Shown here piece by piece: positions 26,584 to 34,234 of a DNA stretch of 64,000 bases. The notes under the pieces are model-generated. The model saw only the letters and a program-made list of their open reading frames with translations. It was not told where the DNA came from and ran no database searches. Every line of letters starts with the position of its first letter. Within the stretch, counting starts at the first letter, position 1. Source of the stretch: Bacteroidota bacterium (lineage in GTDB: Bacteria; Bacteroidota; Bacteroidia; B-17B0; Aurantibacillaceae); assembly GCA_018267475.1 (NCBI GenBank), contig JAFDYI010000006.1, positions 1 to 64,000 of the forward strand, given 5' to 3'. The position numbers and the translations under genes are program-made.

Positions 26584-27294
26584 TTACAGCCAATCTTTTA
26601 ACTCTAACAATTTTTTTATCTGTATGAAGCGCGGCTTTTTTACTCTTTTTTTTCGGGCAGAAAGATGTGCGGCTTTCCAACCGGCTTTTAAAGCTCCTTG
26701 TATATCGTTGGTGTAATCATCGCCTATCATTAGACATTCTTTTTCGAGGGCATGTACTGCATTTCGGGCTTTATCAAAAATCATTTTATGAGGTTTTTGT
26801 GCTTCCATTTCTTCCGAAATAAAAACGTGAGAAAAGTATTTTTTTATACCGCTTTTTTCTAATTTTATATGTTGCACTTCTTTAAATCCGTTAGTTAAAA
26901 CATGCAAGGTATAGTTGCGTTTAAGATATTTTAATATCTCTTCGCTTCCTTCCAGTAGGTTTGTTTGATAAGGACTTTCTTTTATATACTCTTCTTCAAA
27001 AAGTAAGCCTAACGTTTCTTCTTTAATGTTAAACAGTCTAAACGTTTTTACAAAACGGGTACTACGTAATTCTTCTTTAGTGATTTTTTTGTGAGTGTAT
27101 AGATGCCATAATTTTTGGTTTACTTTTTTGTATTTTTTTAAGAAAGATTCAAAACGGATGTTGTATTGGCGCTCTATATCGTACTTTACCAGCAATTGCT
27201 TAATAACCGTTTCTGAGTTTTTTTCAAAATCCCAAAGCGTGCGGTCTAAATCAAAAAAAACATGTTTGATTTCGGTCAATTTTTTATCTTCCAT
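26584..27294 (-). CDS. HAD-superfamily phosphatase, YjjG-like nucleotidase
   Basis: 236 residues from the ATG at 27294. A TTG at 27306 would add four residues but lies within the promoter box. Motif I is seen as FFDLDRTLWDFE, the form typical of the YjjG subfamily of pyrimidine nucleotidases. Motif II is VLTNGF, and motif III/IV is EKECLMIGDDYTNDIQGALKAG. A four-helix cap lies between residues about 20 and 95. YjjG-type enzymes dephosphorylate (often damaged or non-canonical) nucleoside monophosphates in the cytosol, but the substrate here cannot be read. pabB follows 19 bp downstream on the same strand. Confidence 0.82.
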   Translation of the reverse strand: MEDKKLTEIKHVFFDLDRTLWDFEKNSETVIKQLLVKYDIERQYNIRFESFLKKYKKVNQKLWHLYTHKKITKEELRSTRFVKTFRLFNIKEETLGLLFEEEYIKESPYQTNLLEGSEEILKYLKRNYTLHVLTNGFKEVQHIKLEKSGIKKYFSHVFISEEMEAQKPHKMIFDKARNAVHALEKECLMIGDDYTNDIQGALKAGWKAAHLSARKKRVKKPRFIQIKKLLELKDWL

Positions 27295-27303
27295 AACGAT
27301 ACA

Positions 27304-27311
27304 CAAAAGTA
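27304..27311 (-). promoter_or_regulatory. -7 promoter box (TACTTTTG) of the HAD-pabB-GT operon
   Basis: Minus-strand TACTTTTG ends 10 nt before the ATG at 27294. The TTG it contains (27304-27306) is in frame with the HAD gene and can mislead start prediction. Confidence 0.5.
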
Positions 27312-27418
27312 CTTATAATTTAAGTAGCGCTCATCTATAAGAGGCAAATCTTATTTGAAACAAAATGGAGGGGTGTAAAATAAAATATAAATGGGTTTTA
27401 ATATCTAAAAACAAATGA

Positions 27419-27426
27419 TACATTTG
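27419..27426 (+). promoter_or_regulatory. -7 promoter box (TACATTTG) of the M13 peptidase gene
   Basis: Full TAnnTTTG match 20 nt before the ATG at 27447. No clear -33 TTG. Confidence 0.45.
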
Positions 27427-27446
27427 TCCATCTAAAATTTAAAAAG

Positions 27447-29471
27447 ATGAAATTAAAAAAATCAACTTTACTAGCCGGAGCTGCTATAACCATAGCTTCA
27501 TTACAAGCCTCTGCGCAAACGTCGGGTATTAACGTATCCAATATGGATAAAACGGTAAATCCTGCCGATGATTTTTACCATTATGCTAATGGCACTTGGT
27601 TAAAAAACACACAAATACCATCTAATGAGTCGCGCTGGGGAAGTTTTAACGAACTGGCCGATCGCAATTATGAGCACTTAAAGAAAATTTTAGAAGAATG
27701 TGCCTCTGATAAAGCGGCTCAGCCCGGTAGCAATCGCCAAAAAATAGGCAGCTTCTATCACGCCGGCATGGATACGGTTAAATTAGAAAAAGAAGGTTTT
27801 ACCCCCATAGCACCCCTTATGGTAGCCATTAATAAAATAGCTGCTAAAGTTGATTTAATGAAATTTGAAGCAGAACTAAATAAGCAAGGTTTGCATGGTA
27901 TTTTTGGGTTTATAGTAGAGGCCGATCAAAAAAGCAGCAACGATAATGCTGTTTATTTTTCGCAAGCTCGCTTGGGTTTGCCCGATAAGATGTATTACAC
28001 CGATGCTAAATTTGAAAAAATTAGAGAAGCCTACAAAAAACATGTAGAAAATATGTTTTCTCTATTGGGAGACAAAGCCGAAATAGCTAAAAAAAATGCG
28101 GAAACTGTTTTTGCCGTAGAAGCACAAATGGCAGAAGCTTCTATGGGGCGGATTGAATTGCGCGATCCCGACAAGCAATATAACAAATTTACAAAAGAAG
28201 AATTCTTTAAGAAAGAAAGCAATATAGAGTTTAATGCTTTTCTTGCTGCGGCGGGTGTTACTAGTCCTTTTACGCACGTAATTGTAACACAGCCTTTGTA
28301 CTTTGATAAACTAAACCAGCTTATGAGCACGGTGCCTATGGCTGATTGGAAAACTTTTTTCCGTTGGCTTAGCATACATCAAACCGCCCCTTTCCTTAGC
28401 GACCGCTTTGCAAAAGAAAATTTTTCTTTTTATGGAACTATTTTGCAAGGAGCAAAAGAACAACAACCCCGTTGGAAACGTGTGATGCGAGTAGTAGATG
28501 GCTCTATTGGAGAGGCTTTGGGGCAGATATTTGCTGAAAAATACTTTACCGCCGAAGCCAAACAAAAAGTGAACACTATGGTGGATAATCTTACTCAAGC
28601 TTTCAGAGAGCGTATTAAAACCCGCACCTGGATGAGCGATGCTACTAAAACTAAAGCATTAGAAAAGCTAAATACCATTATGCGTAAATTGGGATACCCC
28701 GATAAATGGAAAGACTACTCCACGCTTTCTATTAAAAACGATTCGTATTTGGCAAACGTGTTGCGCTCGGGTACCTTTTCATTTAATGAAATGATACATA
28801 AAATTGGCAAACCCGTAGATAAAACCGAATGGGGTATGACACCGCCTACTGTAAACGCATATTATAACCCAAGTTATAACGAAATTGTGTTTCCTGCCGG
28901 TATTATGCAACCTCCCTTTTTTGATGCCCATGCCGATGATGCTGCTAACTATGGGGTAATGGGGGCTGTAATAGGACATGAACTTACTCATGGTTTTGAC
29001 GACCAAGGTGCAAAATACGATGCCGAAGGAAACTTAAAAGATTGGTGGACACCTGAAGATATGAAAAATTTTGAAGCAAGAACAGCCTTAGTTCGCAATC
29101 AATTCAATGCCTATGTGGCCATTGATACCCTGCACGTAAACGGGCAACTTACCCTAGGAGAAAATATTGCCGACTTAGGTGGATTAACCATGAGCTATTA
29201 TGCTTATAAGTTATCCTTGAAAGGAAAAAAATCGCCGGTGATAGATGGTTTTACCGGAGAACAGCGTTTTTTTATTGCTTGGGCACAAGGCTGGAAAAGC
29301 CTTACCCGCCCTGAAGCCTTAAAACAACTTATTGCAACCAATCCGCACAGTCCGGGTGAGTTTAGAGCTTGGGCTCCCCTTACAAATCTAACTGAGTTTT
29401 ACGAAGCCTTTGGTGTAAAATCCAATAATAAAATGTTTACCCCTGCGGATAAACGCGCGGAAGTGTGGTAG
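27447..29471 (+). CDS. M13-family (neprilysin/PepO-like) zinc metallopeptidase, secreted
   Basis: 674 residues with signal peptide KKSTLLAGAAITIASLQASAQ. The N-terminal helical peptidase_M13_N domain (about 30-420) opens with NPADDFYHYANGTWLKN, the M13 hallmark. The catalytic domain has the zinc site HELTH at His511 and His515, the third ligand Glu572 in GENIADLGG, and the substrate-binding element NAYYNPSYNEIVFPAGI. The tail EFYEAFGVKSNNKMFTP is also conserved. M13 enzymes cleave peptides of limited size at the N-side of hydrophobic residues. It should act in the periplasm or outside. It stands alone, with its own promoter. Confidence 0.94.
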   Translation: MKLKKSTLLAGAAITIASLQASAQTSGINVSNMDKTVNPADDFYHYANGTWLKNTQIPSNESRWGSFNELADRNYEHLKKILEECASDKAAQPGSNRQKIGSFYHAGMDTVKLEKEGFTPIAPLMVAINKIAAKVDLMKFEAELNKQGLHGIFGFIVEADQKSSNDNAVYFSQARLGLPDKMYYTDAKFEKIREAYKKHVENMFSLLGDKAEIAKKNAETVFAVEAQMAEASMGRIELRDPDKQYNKFTKEEFFKKESNIEFNAFLAAAGVTSPFTHVIVTQPLYFDKLNQLMSTVPMADWKTFFRWLSIHQTAPFLSDRFAKENFSFYGTILQGAKEQQPRWKRVMRVVDGSIGEALGQIFAEKYFTAEAKQKVNTMVDNLTQAFRERIKTRTWMSDATKTKALEKLNTIMRKLGYPDKWKDYSTLSIKNDSYLANVLRSGTFSFNEMIHKIGKPVDKTEWGMTPPTVNAYYNPSYNEIVFPAGIMQPPFFDAHADDAANYGVMGAVIGHELTHGFDDQGAKYDAEGNLKDWWTPEDMKNFEARTALVRNQFNAYVAIDTLHVNGQLTLGENIADLGGLTMSYYAYKLSLKGKKSPVIDGFTGEQRFFIAWAQGWKSLTRPEALKQLIATNPHSPGEFRAWAPLTNLTEFYEAFGVKSNNKMFTPADKRAEVW

Positions 29472-29513
29472 CGTTTTAAGATTAAGTATCGCGCTATTTT
29501 GCTCAACAAACAA

Positions 29514-30461
29514 ATGAAGCAAAAAATTCTTTTTATTGATTCTACGCACCCTCTATTGCATAAAATGCTTGAAGAGAAAGGCTTTCAGTGCGATTTGCTG
29601 TATGATGAATCGGAAGAAGCATTGAAAAAAAGGATACCTCAGTACGAAGTCATAGTGCTGCGCAGCAAATTTAAAATAACAAAAGAAATTATAGATGCGG
29701 CTTCAAAATTAAAATGCATAGCCCGCGTGGGTGCCGGAATGGAAAATATTGACGTACTATACGCCGAAAAAAAAGGCATTGTATGTCTCAACTCACCCGA
29801 AGGAAACCGAGATGCCGTAGCTGAACACGCTTTAGCCATGCTGCTCACTTTATTTAATAATATTATTAAAGCAGATGCTGAGGTACGGCAAGGGACATGG
29901 CTTAGAGAAGAAAACAGAGGGGTGGAGTTGTGCGGGAAAACAATAGGAATTATTGGATATGGTACTATGGGGAGTGCCTTTGCTCAACGTCTGCAAGGCT
30001 TTGGTGTACAAGTTTTAGCTCATGATAAATACAAGCAAAATTTTGGAAACTCTTTTGTAAAAGAAGCGACTCTACAAGATATTTTTGATGAAGCAGATGT
30101 TTTAAGTCTGCATACCCCGCTTACAGAAGAAACACAATATATAATCAACCAGTCTTTTATCCAATCTTTCAAAAAGAATATATACCTCGTAAACACCGCG
30201 CGAGGCAAGTGCCTCAACACATACGACTTGGTAGAAGGTATAAAAAGCGGGAAAGTATTAGGTGCCTGTTTAGATGTGTTGGAATACGAAGCATCTTCGT
30301 TTGAACAAATACACGGTACCCAAGTGCCAGAACCCTTGCAGTATTTGATGCAATCAAATAAAGTAATTTTAACGCCGCATGTTGCCGGATGGACACACGA
30401 GTCGAATATAAAACTTTCTGTTTTTTTAGCTGAAAAAATTATTGCGAAATTAAAGCCATGA
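29514..30461 (+). CDS. D-2-hydroxyacid dehydrogenase (phosphoglycerate dehydrogenase-like)
   Basis: 315 residues from the ATG at 29514; the TTG at 29499 would add only five residues. The NAD-binding loop reads GKTIGIIGYGTMGSAFAQRL. The catalytic set Arg-Glu-His is visible as NTARGKCL, VLEYE and TPHVAGWT. Substrate-side motif RVGAGMENIDV is conserved. The protein lacks the C-terminal ACT regulatory domain of classical SerA, so it may be the short phosphoglycerate dehydrogenase of serine synthesis or another D-2-hydroxyacid dehydrogenase. I left the gene symbol empty for that reason. Its 3' end overlaps the converging glycosyltransferase gene by 23 bp. Confidence 0.88.
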   Translation: MKQKILFIDSTHPLLHKMLEEKGFQCDLLYDESEEALKKRIPQYEVIVLRSKFKITKEIIDAASKLKCIARVGAGMENIDVLYAEKKGIVCLNSPEGNRDAVAEHALAMLLTLFNNIIKADAEVRQGTWLREENRGVELCGKTIGIIGYGTMGSAFAQRLQGFGVQVLAHDKYKQNFGNSFVKEATLQDIFDEADVLSLHTPLTEETQYIINQSFIQSFKKNIYLVNTARGKCLNTYDLVEGIKSGKVLGACLDVLEYEASSFEQIHGTQVPEPLQYLMQSNKVILTPHVAGWTHESNIKLSVFLAEKIIAKLKP

Positions 30462-31602
30462 AAGCGGTTTTGTACGCCTCTACATGCTGATTGTTTGCGC
30501 ATTCTTGCCGTATATATTGCTGCACTTTTTTTGATTTTTCTTCGAAAGAAGTTTGAGGCATCTGCACCAACTCTTCTATAGCTTCAACAAAAATAGTTGC
30601 TTTATTCAATGGAATATCCCATCCTATATTTTTCTTTTGTAAATGGCGCCAAGGAGTAGTGTCGCTTATAATAGGAATACAGCCATTCAACATGGCTTCT
30701 ACAATGGCATGTCCAAAATTTTCGTTTAAAGTAGGGAGAAAAAAAGCATGGTAGCTTTGCAACACAGTCTCTACTTTATCTGCACGTATTTCGCCTTTAA
30801 AAGAAACCAATATGTTTTTTGGAAGTGTTTTAATTAATTCTTCGCATTGTTGTACGTATTCTTTATCTTCTAACGCGCCATAAATATCAAACACGACAGT
30901 TCCTTGATTTACATGCTTTAGACACGATATAGCAAACAAAATGTTTTTTTTTCTCGAAATACGGGCTACGCAACACATAGAAAGTTGTTGCGGGCGTTTG
31001 TTGTAGTTTTTCCTTTCCTCTAGGGGAAGTGTAGTGAGATTGGGTATGGTATATGTTTTGACTTTTTTAAATACATTGTTTATCTCGTTTTCTTCTTGGG
31101 TAGAGGTAGCGTGCCAGCACACAGCGTTATATAGGGCCACTAACTTAGACAAAAGTATAAATGCGTGTTTTTTTTTGTGCTTTAATTCTAAGGCGCCACC
31201 CCCCAGCATGCCTCTGGGAGCTAAGAGTATGTTTTTTTTTATAAATCCTGTTTTACGAAGTAACAAGGGGTATAGGGTGTATTTTTTTGAGAAAAAACTA
31301 TTCAAATAAACGACATCGTAAGGTATGGTACGTAGTGTTTCTTTTAGTGTATTCCAAGAAAAAAAATCGTCCGAGAAATAAAATACACGCTCACCATGTT
31401 CTAGCGTGTGCCACGTGTTGCTTTTTATATTGCTGTGCGGCTGCTTATTGTTTAAATCTGTATTCCCTGTAAGGATATAAAAATTAAAATCATTTTTTAA
31501 ATAAAAAACCAAAGAAGCTATAGATTTTATCGGTCCTCCGGCTTTATAGGAAGGCAAATACCAATCAGAAAAAATAAGTATGTTTTTTTTAGGGTTGTTC
31601 AT
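30439..31602 (-). CDS. Glycosyltransferase, GT-B fold (GT4/family 1)
   Basis: 387 residues from an ATG at 31602. The N-terminal domain begins with LIFSDWYLPSYKAGGPIKSI, with the Gly-Gly loop of GT4 enzymes. The C-terminal domain has FDIYGALEDKEYVQQCE and the nucleotide-sugar site NENFGHAIVEAMLNGCIPII, in which the E-x7-E pattern of GT4 is present in part (Glu at NENF and Glu at VEAM). It would transfer a sugar from a nucleotide donor during surface polysaccharide or glycolipid synthesis. No other polysaccharide genes flank it, so the acceptor is unknown. It has its own promoter and overlaps the dehydrogenase gene tail to tail. Confidence 0.85.
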   Translation of the reverse strand: MNNPKKNILIFSDWYLPSYKAGGPIKSIASLVFYLKNDFNFYILTGNTDLNNKQPHSNIKSNTWHTLEHGERVFYFSDDFFSWNTLKETLRTIPYDVVYLNSFFSKKYTLYPLLLRKTGFIKKNILLAPRGMLGGGALELKHKKKHAFILLSKLVALYNAVCWHATSTQEENEINNVFKKVKTYTIPNLTTLPLEERKNYNKRPQQLSMCCVARISRKKNILFAISCLKHVNQGTVVFDIYGALEDKEYVQQCEELIKTLPKNILVSFKGEIRADKVETVLQSYHAFFLPTLNENFGHAIVEAMLNGCIPIISDTTPWRHLQKKNIGWDIPLNKATIFVEAIEELVQMPQTSFEEKSKKVQQYIRQECANNQHVEAYKTAFMALISQ

Positions 31603-31616
31603 TTTTACAAATTATA

Positions 31617-31647
31617 CAAATATACAGGCAGAACACAAACAAAACAA
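31617..31647 (-). promoter_or_regulatory. Promoter of the GT4 glycosyltransferase gene
   Basis: Minus-strand TTG at -33 (31645-31647), 20-nt spacer, TATATTTG at -7 (31617-31624), 14 nt before the ATG. Confidence 0.6.
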
Positions 31648-31681
31648 GTGTTTTTTAGTACTTACCGGTATTTCTTTTACG

Positions 31682-32251
31682 CTACTCGTTATGTATCCAG
31701 TTTTTTATCAATTGTTCGCCGTATTCTGATAGGACAGATTCGGGGTGAAATTGCACACCTTTTATGGGTAATGTTCGGTGCCTTAAAGCCATCGTGTTTT
31801 CTTGCTCATCAACGGCTAATACTTCTAAGCAAGAGGGTAGTGTGTATTCATCTACCACCCAAGAGTGATAGCGCCCCACTTTATATGTTTTGGGAATATC
31901 AGCAAATAGGGTATCTTCTTTTTTTATAAAAATGGGACTTTGCACCCCGTGGAAAACAGTTGGTAAATTTTTTAAAGATGCGCCAAAAGCCTCGCCAATA
32001 GCTTGCATACCTAAACACACACCCAACATTTTTTTTTTCTTCGCATATATTTTAATACATTCTAACAAAATACCGGCTTCTTTTGGTATGCCGCAACCCG
32101 GGGAAAAAATAATTTTATCATATTCACCTATTTGTGATAAGGATATTTTGTTGTTTTGATATACCGATATTTCTTCATCGCACACTTTTTCTACTAGGTG
32201 AAGCAGGTTGTAGGTGAAACTATCGTAGTTGTCTATAATAAGAATACTCAT
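31682..32251 (-). CDS. pabA: Aminodeoxychorismate/anthranilate synthase glutaminase subunit (PabA/TrpG)
   Basis: 189 residues, class I glutamine amidotransferase. It releases ammonia from glutamine for PabB. The start LIIDNYDSFTYNLLHLVE is typical. The nucleophile elbow is GVCLGMQAIGEAFG, with Met where most PabA/TrpG have His. The SPGPG loop reads SPGCGIP, with a Cys for the second Pro. The His and Glu of the triad are in VQFHPESVLSEYG. The catalytic Cys-His-Glu set is therefore intact. PabA is preferred over TrpG because pabB is in the window and no trp genes are. It lies 4 bp downstream of an unrelated lipoprotein gene, on the same transcript. Confidence 0.85.
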   Translation of the reverse strand: MSILIIDNYDSFTYNLLHLVEKVCDEEISVYQNNKISLSQIGEYDKIIFSPGCGIPKEAGILLECIKIYAKKKKMLGVCLGMQAIGEAFGASLKNLPTVFHGVQSPIFIKKEDTLFADIPKTYKVGRYHSWVVDEYTLPSCLEVLAVDEQENTMALRHRTLPIKGVQFHPESVLSEYGEQLIKNWIHNE

Positions 32252-32255
32252 GTTT

Positions 32256-33200
32256 TTATACCGATAGTTTTAATAGCAAACTTTGTAAATGCTGATTAAC
32301 CGAACGTATTTCGGCTTTTAGTTGGTTTATCATGTTGGTACGGTTTTGCAAATCGTCTGCGTGGTATTTACCACCTGCTCCGAAATACAATTCTCCCTGA
32401 TTTTTTTTATCCATATCCACCAGCCCTTCATCTATCCACCGTTGTTTAATGTTGTGCATTAATGAAAATTCTTTTTCGTTGGTAAATTCTTTTTTTCGTA
32501 AAATAAACCACACAAAAGGTGGGTAATAGGCTGATACTTTTTTTTCATTCCAAATATCGGCCAGCAAATTACGTTCGTGATAAAACATAATAGCCTGCTT
32601 AGATGATATGGCGGCCAAACCGCCAAAGGCAGCGCTTACGATACTTCCCAACACGCCAATAACTACTTGCCCTTTATGGTTGCCCAAGGTGGCGATGCCT
32701 GTAATGGCACCCGTTACTACCGACAAAATGGTGTAGCGTTGCACGCGCGTATCGTTTAGATGCTCTAAATAACTTTCTACTTGCTTGGAACGTTCGCTTT
32801 CGCAGTCTAACTCAGCTGCCAAACTGGCCACCTCAGTAGAGGCAAGCAGCAATCGGTTGAATATCTGTTGTTTTTTTGCAAGAATATACATCATGTTTTC
32901 AGACGAAGGGTTATTTTCTAAATGCACTATGTCTTGCAAAAGCAGCAGGGTTCCTGTGGCATTAGCTATAAGCAAATCTTCATAAGCATATTTTTTAGAT
33001 AGAAGCGTGTCAAACTCCAAAATAGGTTTTATATCCGTTAAAGGTATGATGGTAGAGTCGTACGTGTATGGACTGGGAGGTGCGCAATAGCTGGTTTGCG
33101 ACATACGAAGGTTTACTTTTTTTACTTCGCAGGAAGAAAAAAATAAACATAAAAAGAGTACAAAAAAAAATATCGTTAATGGCTTATGTTTCATTTTCAT
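32256..33200 (-). CDS. Lipoprotein of unknown function with a Gly/Ala-rich hydrophobic hairpin
   Basis: 314 residues from the ATG at 33200 (a second ATG at 33194 is equally possible; a GTG at 33224 was rejected). The signal ends in a lipobox, FLCLFFSSC, so it is predicted to be lipid-anchored. Helical regions flank a central hydrophobic pair, VVTGAITGIATLG and VVIGVLGSIVSAAFGGLAAI, rich in small residues and able to form a glycine-zipper membrane hairpin. The C-terminal 60 residues are again helical (NMINQLKAEIRSVNQHLQSL). No known domain is recognised. pabA follows 4 bp downstream. Confidence 0.6.
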   Translation of the reverse strand: MKMKHKPLTIFFFVLFLCLFFSSCEVKKVNLRMSQTSYCAPPSPYTYDSTIIPLTDIKPILEFDTLLSKKYAYEDLLIANATGTLLLLQDIVHLENNPSSENMMYILAKKQQIFNRLLLASTEVASLAAELDCESERSKQVESYLEHLNDTRVQRYTILSVVTGAITGIATLGNHKGQVVIGVLGSIVSAAFGGLAAISSKQAIMFYHERNLLADIWNEKKVSAYYPPFVWFILRKKEFTNEKEFSLMHNIKQRWIDEGLVDMDKKNQGELYFGAGGKYHADDLQNRTNMINQLKAEIRSVNQHLQSLLLKLSV

Positions 33201-33264
33201 GATGCACGTAGCATTTTTTTGCACATAAAATTTGCTGCCGCTAAAGTAGGTAAATTTTATTGAC

Positions 33265-33272
33265 TAACTTTG
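33265..33272 (+). promoter_or_regulatory. -7 promoter box (TAACTTTG), likely leaderless
   Basis: The last G is 5 nt before the ATG at 33277. With the normal distance from the -7 box to the transcription start, the mRNA would begin at the start codon. No -33 TTG at standard spacing. Confidence 0.5.
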
Positions 33273-33276
33273 TGCT

Positions 33277-34173
33277 ATGGCATTACTTAAATTTTTGTTT
33301 TTTCTTTTGTTTTGTACCTGTATAGCCTCTGCGCAAAGCCTTTCAGATAGGGATAAAACGTATTTTAAAAAGTACGAAGACAGCTTAAAAGTTATGCAAA
33401 AAACTGTTTTTTTTGCAAAAGAAGATAGTATAAAATTAAAAGCAAATGCTGTTTTTACCAAGTTGTTAGAAGAAACGCTTTTAAACACGCTCTCTTTTTC
33501 ATACCCTTTTGATTCATTGAAGGAAACGAACCGATTGGTATCCTCTGATAAAAAAGTACGCCTTATTACATGGAGTATCTCTTTAAAAAATGGAACTTTT
33601 ATCTACTTTGGTTTTGTACAAGCCTATCACAGCAAAACAAAAAAGTATGAGGTATATGAATTAACCGACCAATCAGATAAGGTAAAAAACCCTGAAACTT
33701 ATCAAAGCGGCCATAATAAATGGTTGGGCATGCTTTATTATGGCATCATTCCGTGTGCGGACTATTATACTTTGCTGGGTTGGGACGGTAACAATAAAAT
33801 AACTACCAGAAAATATATTGATGTGCTTTGGTTTAAAAAAGAAGGGACGCCTATTTTTGGAAAAGAGGTTTTTAAAATGCCTAAAAAATTTCCAAAACGT
33901 ATTGTGTTTGAGTATAATGCCCAGCTTACTATGTCATTGCGCTACAATGCCGATGCCCAAGCCCTTATTTTTGACCACCTTGCCCCAAAAGATGGCTATT
34001 TAGAGGGACAGTACCAGTTTTATGGCCCTGATTTCAGTTACGATGCTTTTGTGTATAAGCACGGAAAATGGAATTTTGAAGAGGAAGTGGATGCTAAAAA
34101 CCCACGTAATAAAATGGATAACTACCGGCGCAACAAAACCCCAAAAGAAAAACCGGTATATGCACCTAAATAA
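33277..34173 (+). CDS. Secreted protein of unknown function
   Basis: 298 residues with signal peptide LLKFLFFLLFCTCIASAQ. The mature part is rich in Tyr, Phe, Lys and Asp, with blocks such as VRLITWSISLKNGTFIYFGF, NKWLGMLYYGIIP, YTLLGWDGNNKITTRKYIDV and YLEGQYQFYGPDFSYDAF. I recall similar proteins as conserved hypotheticals in Bacteroidota, with no function known. The strand-rich pattern suggests a soluble periplasmic beta domain. Its promoter box ends 5 nt from the ATG. The TPR-SpoIIE phosphatase gene follows 61 bp downstream with a separate promoter-like box. Confidence 0.65.
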   Translation: MALLKFLFFLLFCTCIASAQSLSDRDKTYFKKYEDSLKVMQKTVFFAKEDSIKLKANAVFTKLLEETLLNTLSFSYPFDSLKETNRLVSSDKKVRLITWSISLKNGTFIYFGFVQAYHSKTKKYEVYELTDQSDKVKNPETYQSGHNKWLGMLYYGIIPCADYYTLLGWDGNNKITTRKYIDVLWFKKEGTPIFGKEVFKMPKKFPKRIVFEYNAQLTMSLRYNADAQALIFDHLAPKDGYLEGQYQFYGPDFSYDAFVYKHGKWNFEEEVDAKNPRNKMDNYRRNKTPKEKPVYAPK

Positions 34174-34221
34174 TTTTTTTAGGGACTAGCAGGTTTGTGT
34201 TTTCTTTTTTAAAAAAAACAG

Positions 34222-34229
34222 TACTTTCG
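34222..34229 (+). promoter_or_regulatory. -7-like promoter box (TACTTTCG), likely leaderless
   Basis: TACTTTCG differs from TAnnTTTG at one position and ends 6 nt before the ATG at 34235, the same geometry as at 33265 and 37603. Confidence 0.35.
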
Positions 34230-34234
34230 TAAAG

